Of a stretch of DNA of 64,000 bases, positions 34,583 through 45,886 are shown piece by piece. Source of the DNA: Conoideocrella luteorostrata (lineage: Eukaryota > Ascomycota > Sordariomycetes > Hypocreales > Clavicipitaceae); the NCBI GenBank assembly GCA_032433595.1, contig JASWJB010000207.1, forward strand, positions 1-64,000, given 5' to 3'. A program made the position numbers and the translations under genes. The notes beneath the pieces were generated by a model. That model was given only the letters and a program-made list of their open reading frames with translations, made no database searches and was not told the DNA's origin. How positions within the stretch are numbered: the stretch's first letter is position 1; every line of letters starts with the position of its first letter.

Positions 34583-37500
34583 CTAAATCCGATAAGACTT
34601 GCCGTTTTGCTGACCCTTGGTTGCGCTCATTCGAGTCACATTACCAACACCATCCCTGACTTCTTGAGGTCCACTGATCATCTGCCGAAGCTCTTGTGTT
34701 CGCTTCTCTCGTCGTTTCTCACTCCACTTGCGTGTCAAGCTGGGTAGCCTCTCCAAGTGGCTGCTAAGTGATGACGACCTTCGTAACCTTTCACTGCTTC
34801 GTCGTCTACGCAAACTATGTCCACGCCAGAATGCTTTCTGTGAGTTGCTTTCTGATACTGGTCGCGGTTCATCGCCCCGTTTTGCGCCATTTCTAAGCGA
34901 ATCGACGCTCGGTCGTCGTCGCATAACCTTCAAATTCCCACTAGGAGTTCGTCGAATGGTGCGGCGCTCAGGTCCATCCCCTTCGCCCACATAATACTGA
35001 TACTCGCCTCGCGCGGGCAAGATGGCAAATGTCTGCTTCACCTTTGCGCTGAGGCTCCTTTTCAGGGGCCTGGGCCGATTGTCCACAAGAGGATATCGAT
35101 ATACTGCTTCGTCCCCTCCACGGCCATGGCGACAGCTCGGACAATCACAGTCGTCATAGTCGTCATTTTCCCACTGAGGCCGCCAGTGGGGATGCAGTTT
35201 GTCCTCTTCTGCAGGTCTGTCTTCCTTCTCGCCGTAAGTTGGGTCCATATCTGGGTTGAGGAATTTGGGCCTGTCAAAGTCATATGATCTCCGGTCATTT
35301 CGCGACAGAGAAAAGGTTCTTGTCAAGAAGCCTGGCTGCTTAGCGGCCGGCGGTGGGTAGCTTATAGAATGTCTCCTTCTGCTCAGCGCTCTTCTGACTA
35401 AGGAGGGCCGTCGGTCAGGTTTGTCGACTGCGGCGGCTTCATAAAAATTGCCCAGCTGTGCAGCCTTCTCCTCAGCGGGTGTTAGACCTGACGGCGTAGC
35501 TGGGATGAAGTTGATGGCTGGCGGGTGAGATGGCGGATCTGGCGCCGAGCGGGGATTTCGGAGTGGCGAGTCAACTTCTTCCAAAGACCTTCGTTGATCC
35601 GGGGTCATTAAACCCCCTTCAGGACTCGTGGCTGTAATCCTTGGCGGCTCATTCGAGTCTCTTTGCTCGAGGTCTTTCTCGGTTACATCAGAAGTTTCGG
35701 ACGGCTTGGTGGAATGATTCACCATCAAGACCGACGAGTTCTGATGAGGATACATGTGAATGGCTTGTGCTTCTGACACCTCTGGGGCCGTCCAATTTGT
35801 TTCCATAGACAATACGGAGAATGGGGTGGTACGAGATGAGTATTTCCTTGCTGAGGCAGCATCATCATGATGATCCACACCCAGTGAGTCGTGCCCATGC
35901 TCTCGATCAGATCGAGGAGTTTGTGGAGGGTTATGCATTGAAATAATTGGTGACGCAGGTATGGGAGGGGCCGGGGTGGAGGAGGGTTTTGCATGTGTAG
36001 CTACTGCCGAAGTCGTAGGTTCTATCAGTGTAGGGGGCGTCATCTGGGACGGCAGAAGCTTCTTTCCACTTTGACTATGCAAGTCATTCATGGCGTTGAT
36101 GCTCTCCGTAGTTAGAGAGCCTGTCCTTGAAGTTGTATGACTCGTCGGAGCGGATAGAGACGATGACCGGGCCGGGAGAGTGGGCAGAAAATCTAGTGTT
36201 CTCTGATCTGATCCATCAGAGATAGAAGTAGACCGATCCCAGCGAGACTGTCTGTCGAAACTTAACTCTTCACTCTGAGGTGGCGACCGACCCGAAGGAG
36301 ATGACCCTACACTTCTTGTTCTCTTTGAGTGTCGACTCGACGTGGAGCGTAGTGAAGGCTCTCTGGACTTGGATTTGTGAGACGATGACCTTCGATCTGG
36401 GACGATAACCACGGGTATGCCGCCATTCTTCCATATCTCTCGCCTAGCTCGGCCACTTGCTATAGAGTTGGTACTTGTGGTGGAGGTATAGCTGTCATGC
36501 CGCCGTGCGTTCTCAGTCCGTGTATTCGGCGGTGGGTGTGATGCGTAATTCACCTGGGGTGTTTCCGACTCTTCTGTGACATACTCTCGACCACCCGAAC
36601 TGGGCTCTCGAAGCACCCTGCGTTTGCGTATATGCCGTAATGTCCGTTGTTTCTGCAGAGGGCTTGGACTGTCGAATAACATTGCTTCAATTACGGTGGA
36701 CGGCGTGGACTGGTTGGATAGCCCAGAGTACCTCCGTGGTTCCATTGGCTTGGATGTTTCCAGCCGTGGCGTACCGAGTGCCGTACGCCTTCGTTGGGGT
36801 GTTGCTTGAGGCGAGGATTTGGGTGATGACTTGATGGGCGGAGCAGTCTCCTTGAGAGACATGCTCCGGACAGCCTTGGCTGCATTTGTTGGAGTAACCA
36901 GTTTGTCCTCCAGTGCCACCACATCCTTAGTACCATTCAACTGTGGTGTCCGTGGTGTAACTTCTTTCGGCTCGAGTCTACCCACAGACACCATTCTTTG
37001 GAGATTATCGTCCCATTCTCTTTCCACATACCTCGGTGAATCCCACTCGCCGTCGAACTTGGCTAGTTCACCGCGAGTGCGTGGGGTATAGCTCTCGTCA
37101 GGGTTCGTATTGAGACGCTCAAAGGCAAGGTCTAAAGTTTCGGGTTGAACGGCTCGGCTCGCAGCGCCGACCGGCGCTCGAAGAACCGTCGTCTGCGACG
37201 GTGTTGACGACGCCAATACTGTTTTTGCAGTTGACGTAGCAGCTTCGTCCTCAGAAGACAATTGGTCTTCTCGGGCAGTCTTGAAAGATTCAGTGCGAGA
37301 GTCTGTTGTGGCCGTTACTGTTCGGATATGGCCACGTTCTAGAGCTAGAGGTCGCAAAGCGCGTGGGCGATTTGCGGGCTGAGGCGGCGTTACATCTGGT
37401 GTCGGCGGGCTACGTTGATCTGGAGGAGTTGCTGGCGGCCGCCTTGCAATAGCGGCCTGGGGAGTTTGAGCAACGCCATCGTGAGGACCTGGGCTTGATG

Positions 37501-37855
37501 GTTGGGCGGGATGGCTTCCCGATGACGTGCGAGAGTAGTTTGGAGGAGTTGGAGGTAAGTCTGGACCTGTGCCTATCCTCCTCGGCTGATGCTTCAACGT
37601 TCTCGGGCTGGACGACTGAGAACCGGAGGAGCCTGGGGGCCGGACAGATGTGTCTACAGCCAGGTCGGATGTTGCAGGTATTGATCGAGTGTCGCCGACT
37701 GATCGGTTATTCCGTGGGCGAGGCAAGACCTTGTGCTTCTTGAATTGCCCATGAGCATGAAGACCCGTCGCCAGCGGGTTATGGCGGTGCTCAGGCACAT
37801 TAGGAGCCGCCATCGTGAGCGCGGGAATGGCGGCACTCGACTTGAGCATGCCCAT
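34583..37855 (-). CDS. Large serine/arginine/proline-rich disordered protein, function unknown
   Basis: One uninterrupted ORF of 1090 codons. The start is either the ATG at 37855 (MGMLKSSAA) or the in-frame ATG at 37813 (MAAPNVPEHRHNPLATGL), which looks like a better conserved beginning. The protein is dominated by Ser, Thr, Pro and Arg, with many SP/TP and RxxS sites. It has no signal peptide or membrane segment. More ordered islands occur in the C-terminal third: a CxCPSC pair within DDYDDCDCPSCRHGRG that could bind metal, SAKVKQTFAILPARGEYQYYVG, and a basic tail with FWRGHSLRRRRSSERLRRSSS and an SEKRREKRTQELRQ helix. I recall fungal annotations of the form 'serine-rich protein' for such genes, but no function. 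It is probably a phosphorylated scaffold or cytoskeleton/cortex-associated protein; that is a guess. Confidence 0.85.
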   Translation of the reverse strand: MGMLKSSAAIPALTMAAPNVPEHRHNPLATGLHAHGQFKKHKVLPRPRNNRSVGDTRSIPATSDLAVDTSVRPPGSSGSQSSSPRTLKHQPRRIGTGPDLPPTPPNYSRTSSGSHPAQPSSPGPHDGVAQTPQAAIARRPPATPPDQRSPPTPDVTPPQPANRPRALRPLALERGHIRTVTATTDSRTESFKTAREDQLSSEDEAATSTAKTVLASSTPSQTTVLRAPVGAASRAVQPETLDLAFERLNTNPDESYTPRTRGELAKFDGEWDSPRYVEREWDDNLQRMVSVGRLEPKEVTPRTPQLNGTKDVVALEDKLVTPTNAAKAVRSMSLKETAPPIKSSPKSSPQATPQRRRTALGTPRLETSKPMEPRRYSGLSNQSTPSTVIEAMLFDSPSPLQKQRTLRHIRKRRVLREPSSGGREYVTEESETPQVNYASHPPPNTRTENARRHDSYTSTTSTNSIASGRARREIWKNGGIPVVIVPDRRSSSHKSKSREPSLRSTSSRHSKRTRSVGSSPSGRSPPQSEELSFDRQSRWDRSTSISDGSDQRTLDFLPTLPARSSSLSAPTSHTTSRTGSLTTESINAMNDLHSQSGKKLLPSQMTPPTLIEPTTSAVATHAKPSSTPAPPIPASPIISMHNPPQTPRSDREHGHDSLGVDHHDDAASARKYSSRTTPFSVLSMETNWTAPEVSEAQAIHMYPHQNSSVLMVNHSTKPSETSDVTEKDLEQRDSNEPPRITATSPEGGLMTPDQRRSLEEVDSPLRNPRSAPDPPSHPPAINFIPATPSGLTPAEEKAAQLGNFYEAAAVDKPDRRPSLVRRALSRRRHSISYPPPAAKQPGFLTRTFSLSRNDRRSYDFDRPKFLNPDMDPTYGEKEDRPAEEDKLHPHWRPQWENDDYDDCDCPSCRHGRGGDEAVYRYPLVDNRPRPLKRSLSAKVKQTFAILPARGEYQYYVGEGDGPERRTIRRTPSGNLKVMRRRPSVDSLRNGAKRGDEPRPVSESNSQKAFWRGHSLRRRRSSERLRRSSSLSSHLERLPSLTRKWSEKRREKRTQELRQMISGPQEVRDGVGNVTRMSATKGQQNGKSYRI

Positions 37856-38237
37856 GCAGAGATGTGAAAGTGAGTTGAGGGGCAGAGTTATCGACGGTTA
37901 TTCCGAGGTGGCGGCTGTCTTGAAACAAGGTTCTCTGTGCATGCTGGACACGGAGTCGTGGTTCCTGGCGAAGCCATTCAATTGGACGGATGGCTGAGTT
38001 TGAAGCAAACTGCGACACATGTACTGGAAGAACTTTCCTATACGCGGTAGGGTGGATCTTGGAAACTGTCAAACCCAAGTAACAGAGGTCGGCGACAATG
38101 CTAGATGAGCTTCTGAGACATAGAAGCAAGCAAGGATACGGAAACGTGGTTGAATAGGGGGGGGCTCATTGAGCAAAAGCCGCGCGGTGAAACGGATATG
38201 GAAGGGGATTATGCTGCTATGATGACTTGGCAGCGCC

Positions 38238-38265
38238 GAGGCCAGAGGTGAGAGGCCAGAGGTGA
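38238..38265. repeat. 14-bp tandem repeat (GAGGCCAGAGGTGA x2 plus partial)
   Basis: Two exact copies are followed by a GAGGTGAGG partial copy, in the presumed promoter of the serine-rich gene. Confidence 0.85.
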
Positions 38266-39836
38266 GAGGTGAGGGCAGCGGGAAGGATTAGAGCCAGTGA
38301 GCAGCAGGTAATGAGGGGCGGCGTGACTGATGAGGCTGGCAGATCTGCTGTGTCGCCAGAGCGAGACAGGGTCATGAAGACGGAAAAGACGCGACAGAGA
38401 GCCAGGCAACTTCCATGGCAATGCGGCGCTGCGTTTAGGACCCCGGCAATGATGTCGGGTGCGCGAATACTAGGTATTTGGACTTGTTGGACAGTTCACA
38501 GCTGGCATTTGACTGCAGATGAAGGCGCTGAAAATCAAAGCCCCCGGCGCAGAACGGAGAGCCAGGTTGAAATGGAGCAGGCAATGACTGGCGCAGAACG
38601 AACAGGAGATGGGCAATGGTAACTGGCAGCTGCTGGGAAGAAGGGGAGGGGACGAGTGACGGTGCAGAATGTGCAGCCAATAGTTGCAATACTGTCGTCT
38701 CATTGGAAGAGGGGCAGGCAGAGGCACCGACGCAAGAAACGGAAGGCAGGGCGTCGGAAGGGAAGGAGCGCACGGCGCGGGCCACTTTGGCAGCCGTAGT
38801 GGCAGTCATGCGCTTACTCAAGCCCTCTGTCAAGCGTTGATTGCTTGACTGTACAATAGCTAGCTACTGTACGGAGTATGCACGCACAATATAGTGCTGT
38901 ATGCATGCGCTTCCATCATCCACCTTGGACTCAACCAATCTCTCGCATCACAGTATTGCGAAGGTACCCTTTTCCCCTTTAATGCCATTCCTTGCCATGC
39001 ATCCTCTCGCATATTTGTTGATATGGTTTGCCAACAGCTCCTACCAACCGCAGCCTGGTCACTAACTACTAGTAATGGCTTGCCCGGCTGGCAGTTCCAC
39101 CAGACTGGGTCTAACTGACTGTCTAGTTAGTTATGTGGCTGCCGAATCCACCCAGGACAGGCCAGACCAGACCAGCCGAATTCAGCCCGCAGTTACTCGC
39201 TAAGTCGACGCCACTGGTCGAGTGCGGTACGGGACGAACCAGTTGATGCCATTCCAAAAGCTCTGTGAGGCACTGCGAAATATATGCAGAGTGCATATGT
39301 TACATATATCGGAAATGCCAACTGCACAAGTGAAGGAGGCGTCAGAAAGTTAAAAAACGGAGTGAGCTCCCAGGTGGAATCGGGTTGCGAGGAGACTCAT
39401 TCGAGTCTTTGATACGGCTCCTAATGCACTGCGCCGGAGTAGTCCATCAAGACGTCCAACCAGGGCTGGCCGTCACCCATCCACAATCACAACTCGGTCC
39501 CCCCCTGCGTGCAAACCTGCAGCACACAATACTAGTACAGTCCAGTCCAATCCAGACGTCCGCTCGATGCGAATGAGATTGTCGAGCTAGAAAGTGGCTG
39601 GGAACGACTTCACCAATACAAACGAAACAGTGCTAGACTGGACTTCCCACCCTGAAAAAGCATGCACAGGAGTGATTGGCCTCGGCAATTACTCCGTTTA
39701 CAGCACGGAGCACTCCTCCCTCATTCTCTGTCCTGAGCTTGGCCTTTTCTCGCTCGGACACACATCCAGGTTACATGGGCGCACGCAACGGTTTCTTAGT
39801 TCATGATGCTAGTGGTCTTTGCTTGTCAGGCTCATG

Positions 39837-39862
39837 CGGAGTACAAGACAATACGTACTCCG
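39837..39862. repeat. Inverted pair of TACGGAGTA-type elements (CGGAGTAC / GTACTCCG)
   Basis: The 8-bp arms are exact reverse complements with a 10-nt loop. This is the third hairpin-like arrangement of the element in the window. Confidence 0.75.
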
Positions 39863-41121
39863 TATTCAGACCATACTTCGAACTGACTAAGAAGTTTACT
39901 ATAGGAGAATATGTGCAGTCGAGTAGTGCTATACCGAGTAGGTTCTGGTCGCTGAGCTGAGCTATTAAATATTCCATCGTTGCGAGACCCATTTCGCGCA
40001 CGAGCTTACCGTAGTTTGCAGGCCGCAGGTGCAGATGATATTATTTACGGCATAATATTCGTTAATCCGAGTGATAGGGAGCTGGTCTTGCCTTCTTGGC
40101 CCGCCCTTTTTCTTCTTCCATTTTTGGGAGGTGTTGCGCATATATATCCCGCTCCATCTTGGAAGCAGACCAGTCACACTGTCAGAATGGCACGAGGCGC
40201 CCAGCTCCCTACCCTCCTTCACGTACATTGTGCACATCACGCAGGCACGCTCTTGAATCAAGCTGAATTGTTTGGATCTCGTCGTGGTTTATCCCGGGGA
40301 ACGCAGTGCCGTTGCCGATAAGCCTAGACAGCATTACGGCAAATCTTGCATTGCATCCTATTGGTGAAGGACTCGTGGCCACTATATTGTGCTCCGTAGA
40401 CATGCATTAGTTGCCTGCCGTGGGCGCGCTATGGCGCAACTCCATTGCGAAGTATCGAACCGTTTGGATTTGCTCCGTGTGCAGTGCCATGGATTCATCA
40501 TGAGAGTTTCTGCAAGCGGTAGAAAGAATGTGAACCCTCTTCATATACTCCGTAATAGAAGGAGCGGACACTGTGCTGCGGGAGCCCACGAGCATGGTTG
40601 ACGATTCCGAGTTATATTGTACGCAATCATGTTAAGCTGGCAGCAAATGAGTGTGTTCTGAAGAAACCTTCGCATCCTACCAACCAATCTCTTCGTTGGC
40701 TTGCTGTATACCTGCGTACTTGATGGAAGCGAACCAACGATATTGACCAACCGCATGTGGACACCAAGCGTATTCAGTTTTGCCAACGATCAGTGTGGTT
40801 TGGCCGGATCCGAAATCCCAAAGTTGTCAACCCTTACAGCTGTAAACTGGCCAGGTGGTGGCAGACGTTGACATCTGCGAGAAACATGTGTAAGGTGGAG
40901 TCACCAGATGTGATGTTTGTTTATGTGGTGATCGAATTCAGCGCGAAGCTCAATATGATACATCTCTTCATCGACAAGCTAAATAGTGCCTACGTCCTAT
41001 TACAGGCCTTTGGTCCTTCTGAAACTGCAGTCGTGTGGGCGTAATTGCCGCCTTGTCTTCGATTAATTTCAGGACTTACAGAGTGATACTTCCTCAAAGC
41101 CCAACGAACCACAAGTCCGGT

Positions 41122-43602
41122 ATGTCCTACACAAGCTTCATCAAATCAAGCGACTGGACAATTCGGCATGGTGAAGTTGCATGCCCATGCACTGGGTGCC
41201 TTGGCGTGAGAGATATCGGAAGTGTCAGGAGAGAGCTATTTTTTGGAATGTTTAGCGATAAACAAGCCGGCGATCACTCGTCTGAGCTGACCAAGAAAAT
41301 ATTCCAAAAATGGAAGTATCTTAAAGACAGACTTCACAGTCACGCTGACGTGGTCATGGCACGGTGGCAGAAGTTTGGCCAAAACAAGCGCCAAGCGCTC
41401 CTTAAGATGACGATACCCGAAATCCCGAACGAGAGCTGGCCGGAGATGCGATATTTTTACAGTGCCAAGTTCGGCAACCAACACGAACAGCAGCGACGTC
41501 TAAGGGAGCATTTTTTATTGCCTTGGTTCAGTATTGGGGCCTTCAAAACCGAGCCATCGGTGTTGCTAGCCCTTCTGCACGTCCGGAGCCATCACTGCCC
41601 TGAAGCATAGGCTGTTTTCGACAATGAGCAGCTCCAGTATGCGCGGGACCATGAATACATACACGTTGCGTATTGCAATAAATATGTGATGATGAATGGC
41701 GAGAAGTATGGGACGCTTGTAGAATATAATGAGGCTGCTCTTATGCAGCGAGAAATTGCTCGCTTTCCTCAAGCGGCTCTTATCCTGGAAGCGCAGAAAC
41801 TCCTGCTACATCGACTTTGCATTATCGTTGATGCCATTCTCAACGGAGTTAATAGCTCCAAAGCTCGGGGCTGTGAAAGATGGGAAATGCGAGCATCAGA
41901 AGGATTCAAGCATGTTGGAAGGGCAGAGTTGTGGTCCTCTTTGGCCAACCAGCCATTCTCGACTCCACCGCGCCTTAATATGAGCTTCATAGTATCTGTT
42001 GCAAGTGTTCGCCGCCAGGCAATTGAAGATCACCTATCAGAGCTTCAGTTACATCCAGCATATTTCCGTCAACACACGAATAGCATTGTGGAATGCTTTA
42101 TGGGAGAAAGCGATTCCGAGATCATCCGAACTGCGCAATGTTGCGTCCACTGGCGCAATGAAGTAGCCGCATATCGGACATGGCTTATGATTGAGGAAAA
42201 GTGCCTTGAGGTGCAATCATTAATCCTTGGCACTGATACTGATGTGCTAGATGGCAATCACTCAACGAAGATTTGGGAAGAAGCCCTTGCTGGCCTTGCG
42301 ACGGTTCTCCAAGGCTGTGTGACAACATACAGCCGGCAATTGCGAACTGAGACTAGCTTGTGCTCAAATTTTGACGGTTATTTTGAAAAGAAGGAACAAA
42401 AAGCTAGCGAATTTGAGCCCTATCGGTATCGCTTACCGAGATGGCCGATGGAGAAGATATATTGGGCTGACACGTTAGTATGCTATTTGATTCACCTTGG
42501 CCAAATTACCCTCGGCGAGGGGTGGCAGCACTTCACTCCCCCAAACTTATTTGCAGCCATGGACCATCTCGTTCTTAATAACCCCAAAGAGCTTAGACGA
42601 ATTCCGTCCCTAACCATGAGTGGATCTTTGTCCAATTTGGCTGCCGCTGTTGAGATTCAGTTCAACATTCGCCAATATGCATTCAAAAAGCGTACATATG
42701 ACTACGATACTGTCCGCAAGGTAGTCTTTCCATTATTGAGTGAGGATGTGGCAGCGAACCAGTACAAGTATTGGGTACCTCCCTTACTGGATAGTTGTTT
42801 AGACCTTCTCAAAAACTTCTACGATAAGCCAGCGCCGAGTGGACCAAAGAATAAGGTAAGACTCCAAGAAGCTCGGCGACAAAGAGAAGTCATCGAGACC
42901 TTTTGGTTGTCCATGCGCAACTACATGCAAAAACAGAGCAGATATATTGGCTTTAGCGAAAAAGTTGTTTCAAAAATTGACGATACCTTGTCGATGAGCT
43001 CGAAACCCGAATACTGTTGTGTGATTGAAAAGGAAGAAGCAGGTTTTATGTCGGCGCTTCAGGCGTGCTTAACGGATCACAACCTATCACACTACGTTGA
43101 ATCTGGTGTCAACAATCTCAAGTCTACGCTAGATGTACAAGGTGGTTCGAACAAGACTAAAAGCCGACGGGATGATTCAGCTCTTACTTTGCGTAATCAG
43201 GACAAAGAGCCTATAGCTGTGGAACAGGAACAACCTCAAATCCCGCAGAAGATTGTGGTACCAAAACGAGCCCTCTCGATCTTCCATCTTATGTTTCCGA
43301 CCTCGCCTGGAGAGCGGTGTCGCACCATCCACTGGGACGAGTTCGTCCACGCCATGAACGATGCAGGTTTTGTGGCACAAAGCCTCGGTGGATCAGCCGT
43401 AGGTTTCGAACAAGTCGGTACGGCAGACACAGACAGCAAGTCTATCAGCTTTCACCGTCCTCACCCTGTTCCAAAGATTGATCCGATTATGTTGCGGTCT
43501 AGTATTGCCCGGAGACTGGCAAACCGATTTGGTTGGCACAGAGATCATTTTATCTTAGCAGGGAACGATAATCAGACAGGAGCGAAGAAAGCAACCGAAT
43601 AG
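41122..43602 (+). pseudogene. Ipa-like fungal protein with one in-frame TAG stop
   Basis: A single reading frame runs from the ATG at 41122 (MSYTSFIKSSDWTIRHG) to the stop at 43600. It is broken only by TAG at 41608-41610, codon 163. Before the stop lie 162 residues ending LHVRSHHCPEA. After it the frame continues directly with AVFDNEQLQYARDHEYIHV and 660 more residues. I recall a family often labelled 'ipa protein' in which this place has Pro-Glu-x-Trp before the FDNEQL motif, so TAG would be a Trp codon changed by one base. The C-terminal part has the conserved LSIFHLMFPTSP block, WDEFVHAMNDAGFVA and FHRPHPVPKIDPIML, resembling a HicA-like fold. Function is unknown. The rest is intact, so the break is recent, an assembly error, or a read-through site. 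Confidence 0.7.
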
Positions 43603-44623
43603 TTGGAGTGCATACGAGACATGTATTACAAAGTATGCAAGGATGGTATATGAGTTTTGGTACAATGTTTCGTAAATACGACATTGATGCGGTAAATATT
43701 GAGTTTCTACAGAGGAAGACGTTCCGAGAAATTTTGTTACACTAAAAATGTCAATTTGGTATGAAGATGGATAACGAACAGGGTACACACAGTTGGAGAT
43801 ACGGAATTTGTCAACATCGATGCGTTGTGGGCGTTGCATACAACACACTGGTCAAGGAAAATCATGTATAAGAAATGTCTGGAATAGTCAGAATAGACAC
43901 TGTCAGTTGAATCAACGTCATGGTGAGCATGACAACGCTGCCGCCAGAAGCTTGACAGTCCACAAGCAGCCAGGCATCACCGATCCCCTCGGAAATGCAA
44001 TACCTCCCCTCGCAATGATCGGTCGACGATCTGAATATTGCGCACCAGCTCAACAATGGCCTCAATACTTATTTTCAAACCATTACGTGACTGATGGTGG
44101 TGACGGGGGTAAGTAAATTTGTGTCATCGACTAGTGTCTGCAGACGATCATCCACCTCTAAGGAATTATTAATTACTGTTCTCCGGCAGGGTATAGCTGA
44201 TATCTAATGTGTATTTTTCTATGTTGAGATAAGTGTACCGAGTATGAGGGATAGGACAAAAACAGGTCGAAGCAGAAAATATGAGTGAAAGTGGGTTATT
44301 ACACATGAGCATGCCACGGTGCTGGAGGAAGATGATTAATTTCCAGAGCGATGGGTCGAGTCGGCCCTAAATGTTTGACCAGGGCCAGTAACTACGAGCT
44401 TCTATAATGAGGTAAAAGTCCTCGTATATTCCGTCGAGATCAGACCCATGCGCATGAACTTTTGGCCGCAATACGGTGAAGACTGTTCAGTTGTCACTGC
44501 TGGAAAAGCTCTTTACACGACGATACGTGCTGTGTGCTGTGGGAGAAAAAAAAAAAAGGAAACCAGAGTACTGCGTAGTTGCCCCATGCCTCGAAAGGTA
44601 GCATTTCCTCGTACTCAGGTGCA

Positions 44624-44645
44624 GATCCCATCAGGATCCCATCAG
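44624..44645. repeat. 11-bp tandem repeat (GATCCCATCAG x2)
   Basis: Two exact adjacent copies in intergenic DNA. Confidence 0.85.
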
Positions 44646-45376
44646 GCGGACAAAGTGACCCTATGACGACATGGCCTCTCCATTAGCCAACAGGTGGGAG
44701 AATGGCACCTGCAACCCCAGCCAGCAGGAGGGAGTGCCGCTAAATTGGTGTGCATCCTGCCCTAATAGGCCTAGCCCTCCGCCAAGGCTAGCCATGCTGC
44801 CAGCTGCCTCTCCACCAAGCGTGATCGTGAGTCCAGCAGGACCCTGCATCTTCCAAGCCCCGTCGCTGTTCACTATCACGCAGTGCGACGATGCGTGAGA
44901 CTACTCCGGGTTACAGCGGCATCAGCCACATGAGCCTCCCCGCCCATTCTTGGATTCTTGGACAGGTCAGGTATCGGACCGGCCATGACATCCCAAACTG
45001 GTTGATAGGTTTCCACCCAATCCTTAACCACAAATGCCCAAAAATAAAAAGTACGGGCTCGTATCGCCAGAAACATGTCTGATCCTTCCCTGTGACTGGC
45101 CTCGCTCGAGGTAACCAAACACGCTTTCCACTCGACATTTATTGTAAATTCACCGTGTATTCTGTCCTGGTAGCCCGGGTAAGTCAAGCTGCCCAAAGAA
45201 GGATGGCGGGTGGGCAGCTGTCCCCGGAAAAAGTCAAGCAGATCAATAGACCAACACGTTTGTAGGTTCGTCCATTACGCCACAACAGTAATTCCCGTTT
45301 CTTCTTTGTGCTGTTGCGCCAATAAGCCATTCCATGGTGCTCCCCACCACGACTCATCAGTCGACTACTATAACTA

Positions 45377-45392
45377 CTACGGAGTACGGAGT
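45377..45392. repeat. Tandem overlapping pair of the TACGGAGTA element
   Basis: Two copies of the 9-mer overlap by two bases (TACGGAGTACGGAGTA), about 495 bp upstream of the GPI-anchored protein gene. Confidence 0.75.
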
Positions 45393-45886
45393 AGAGCAGC
45401 AGCCAAGGCCATGATGTCCCCCCAGGTTCTTTTTTCTGAGACAGGATCCATGCGAGGTGTGACCTAACTGGCCACGGTATTATTTGTACGTCAACCGAGT
45501 CAATCGTTGCCAAACACACCACCGCTTGCCCCGGACCGGACTGCTCGACTAACTTCATGTAGAGACGTACTGTAGCTAGTACCACCCTCTTCTCTAGGTA
45601 GCTTGTGGTGTGAGACGATGGATCTGGTCAGGCTCTTGTTTATTATAAGAACATCGGGACCGCCACACATGACTTTGGACCTGGCCTTAAACCGCCCCTT
45701 GTTGCGCATATCGAAATAAATAATAAAACCGAGCCATATCCCTTCGCTATACTCCGTACCCAAGATCTTGTTGCTGCACTATACCAACAGAGCATCCCGT
45801 TCTTTACGCCTTGACCATCGCATCGGGGCTTACATGAGTAACACCAACAACACCACATACGTCACCCACGCCTCACTGTGTCCATT

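Larger units (their letters stand above)
37856..41121. other. 3.3 kb gap between serine-rich gene and Ipa-like pseudogene
   Basis: I see no supported gene. The first kilobase is probably the promoter and leader of the serine-rich gene. It contains a 14-bp tandem repeat at 38238-38265. TACGGAGTA elements occur at 38870 and as an inverted pair at 39837-39862. Confidence 0.5.
43603..45886. other. 2.3 kb gap upstream of the GPI-anchored protein gene
   Basis: No gene is seen. Notable items are an A13 run at about 44545, a 11-bp tandem repeat at 44624-44645, and a tandem TACGGAGTACGGAGTA at 45377-45392. The last several hundred bases should be the promoter of the GPI-protein gene. Confidence 0.5.
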
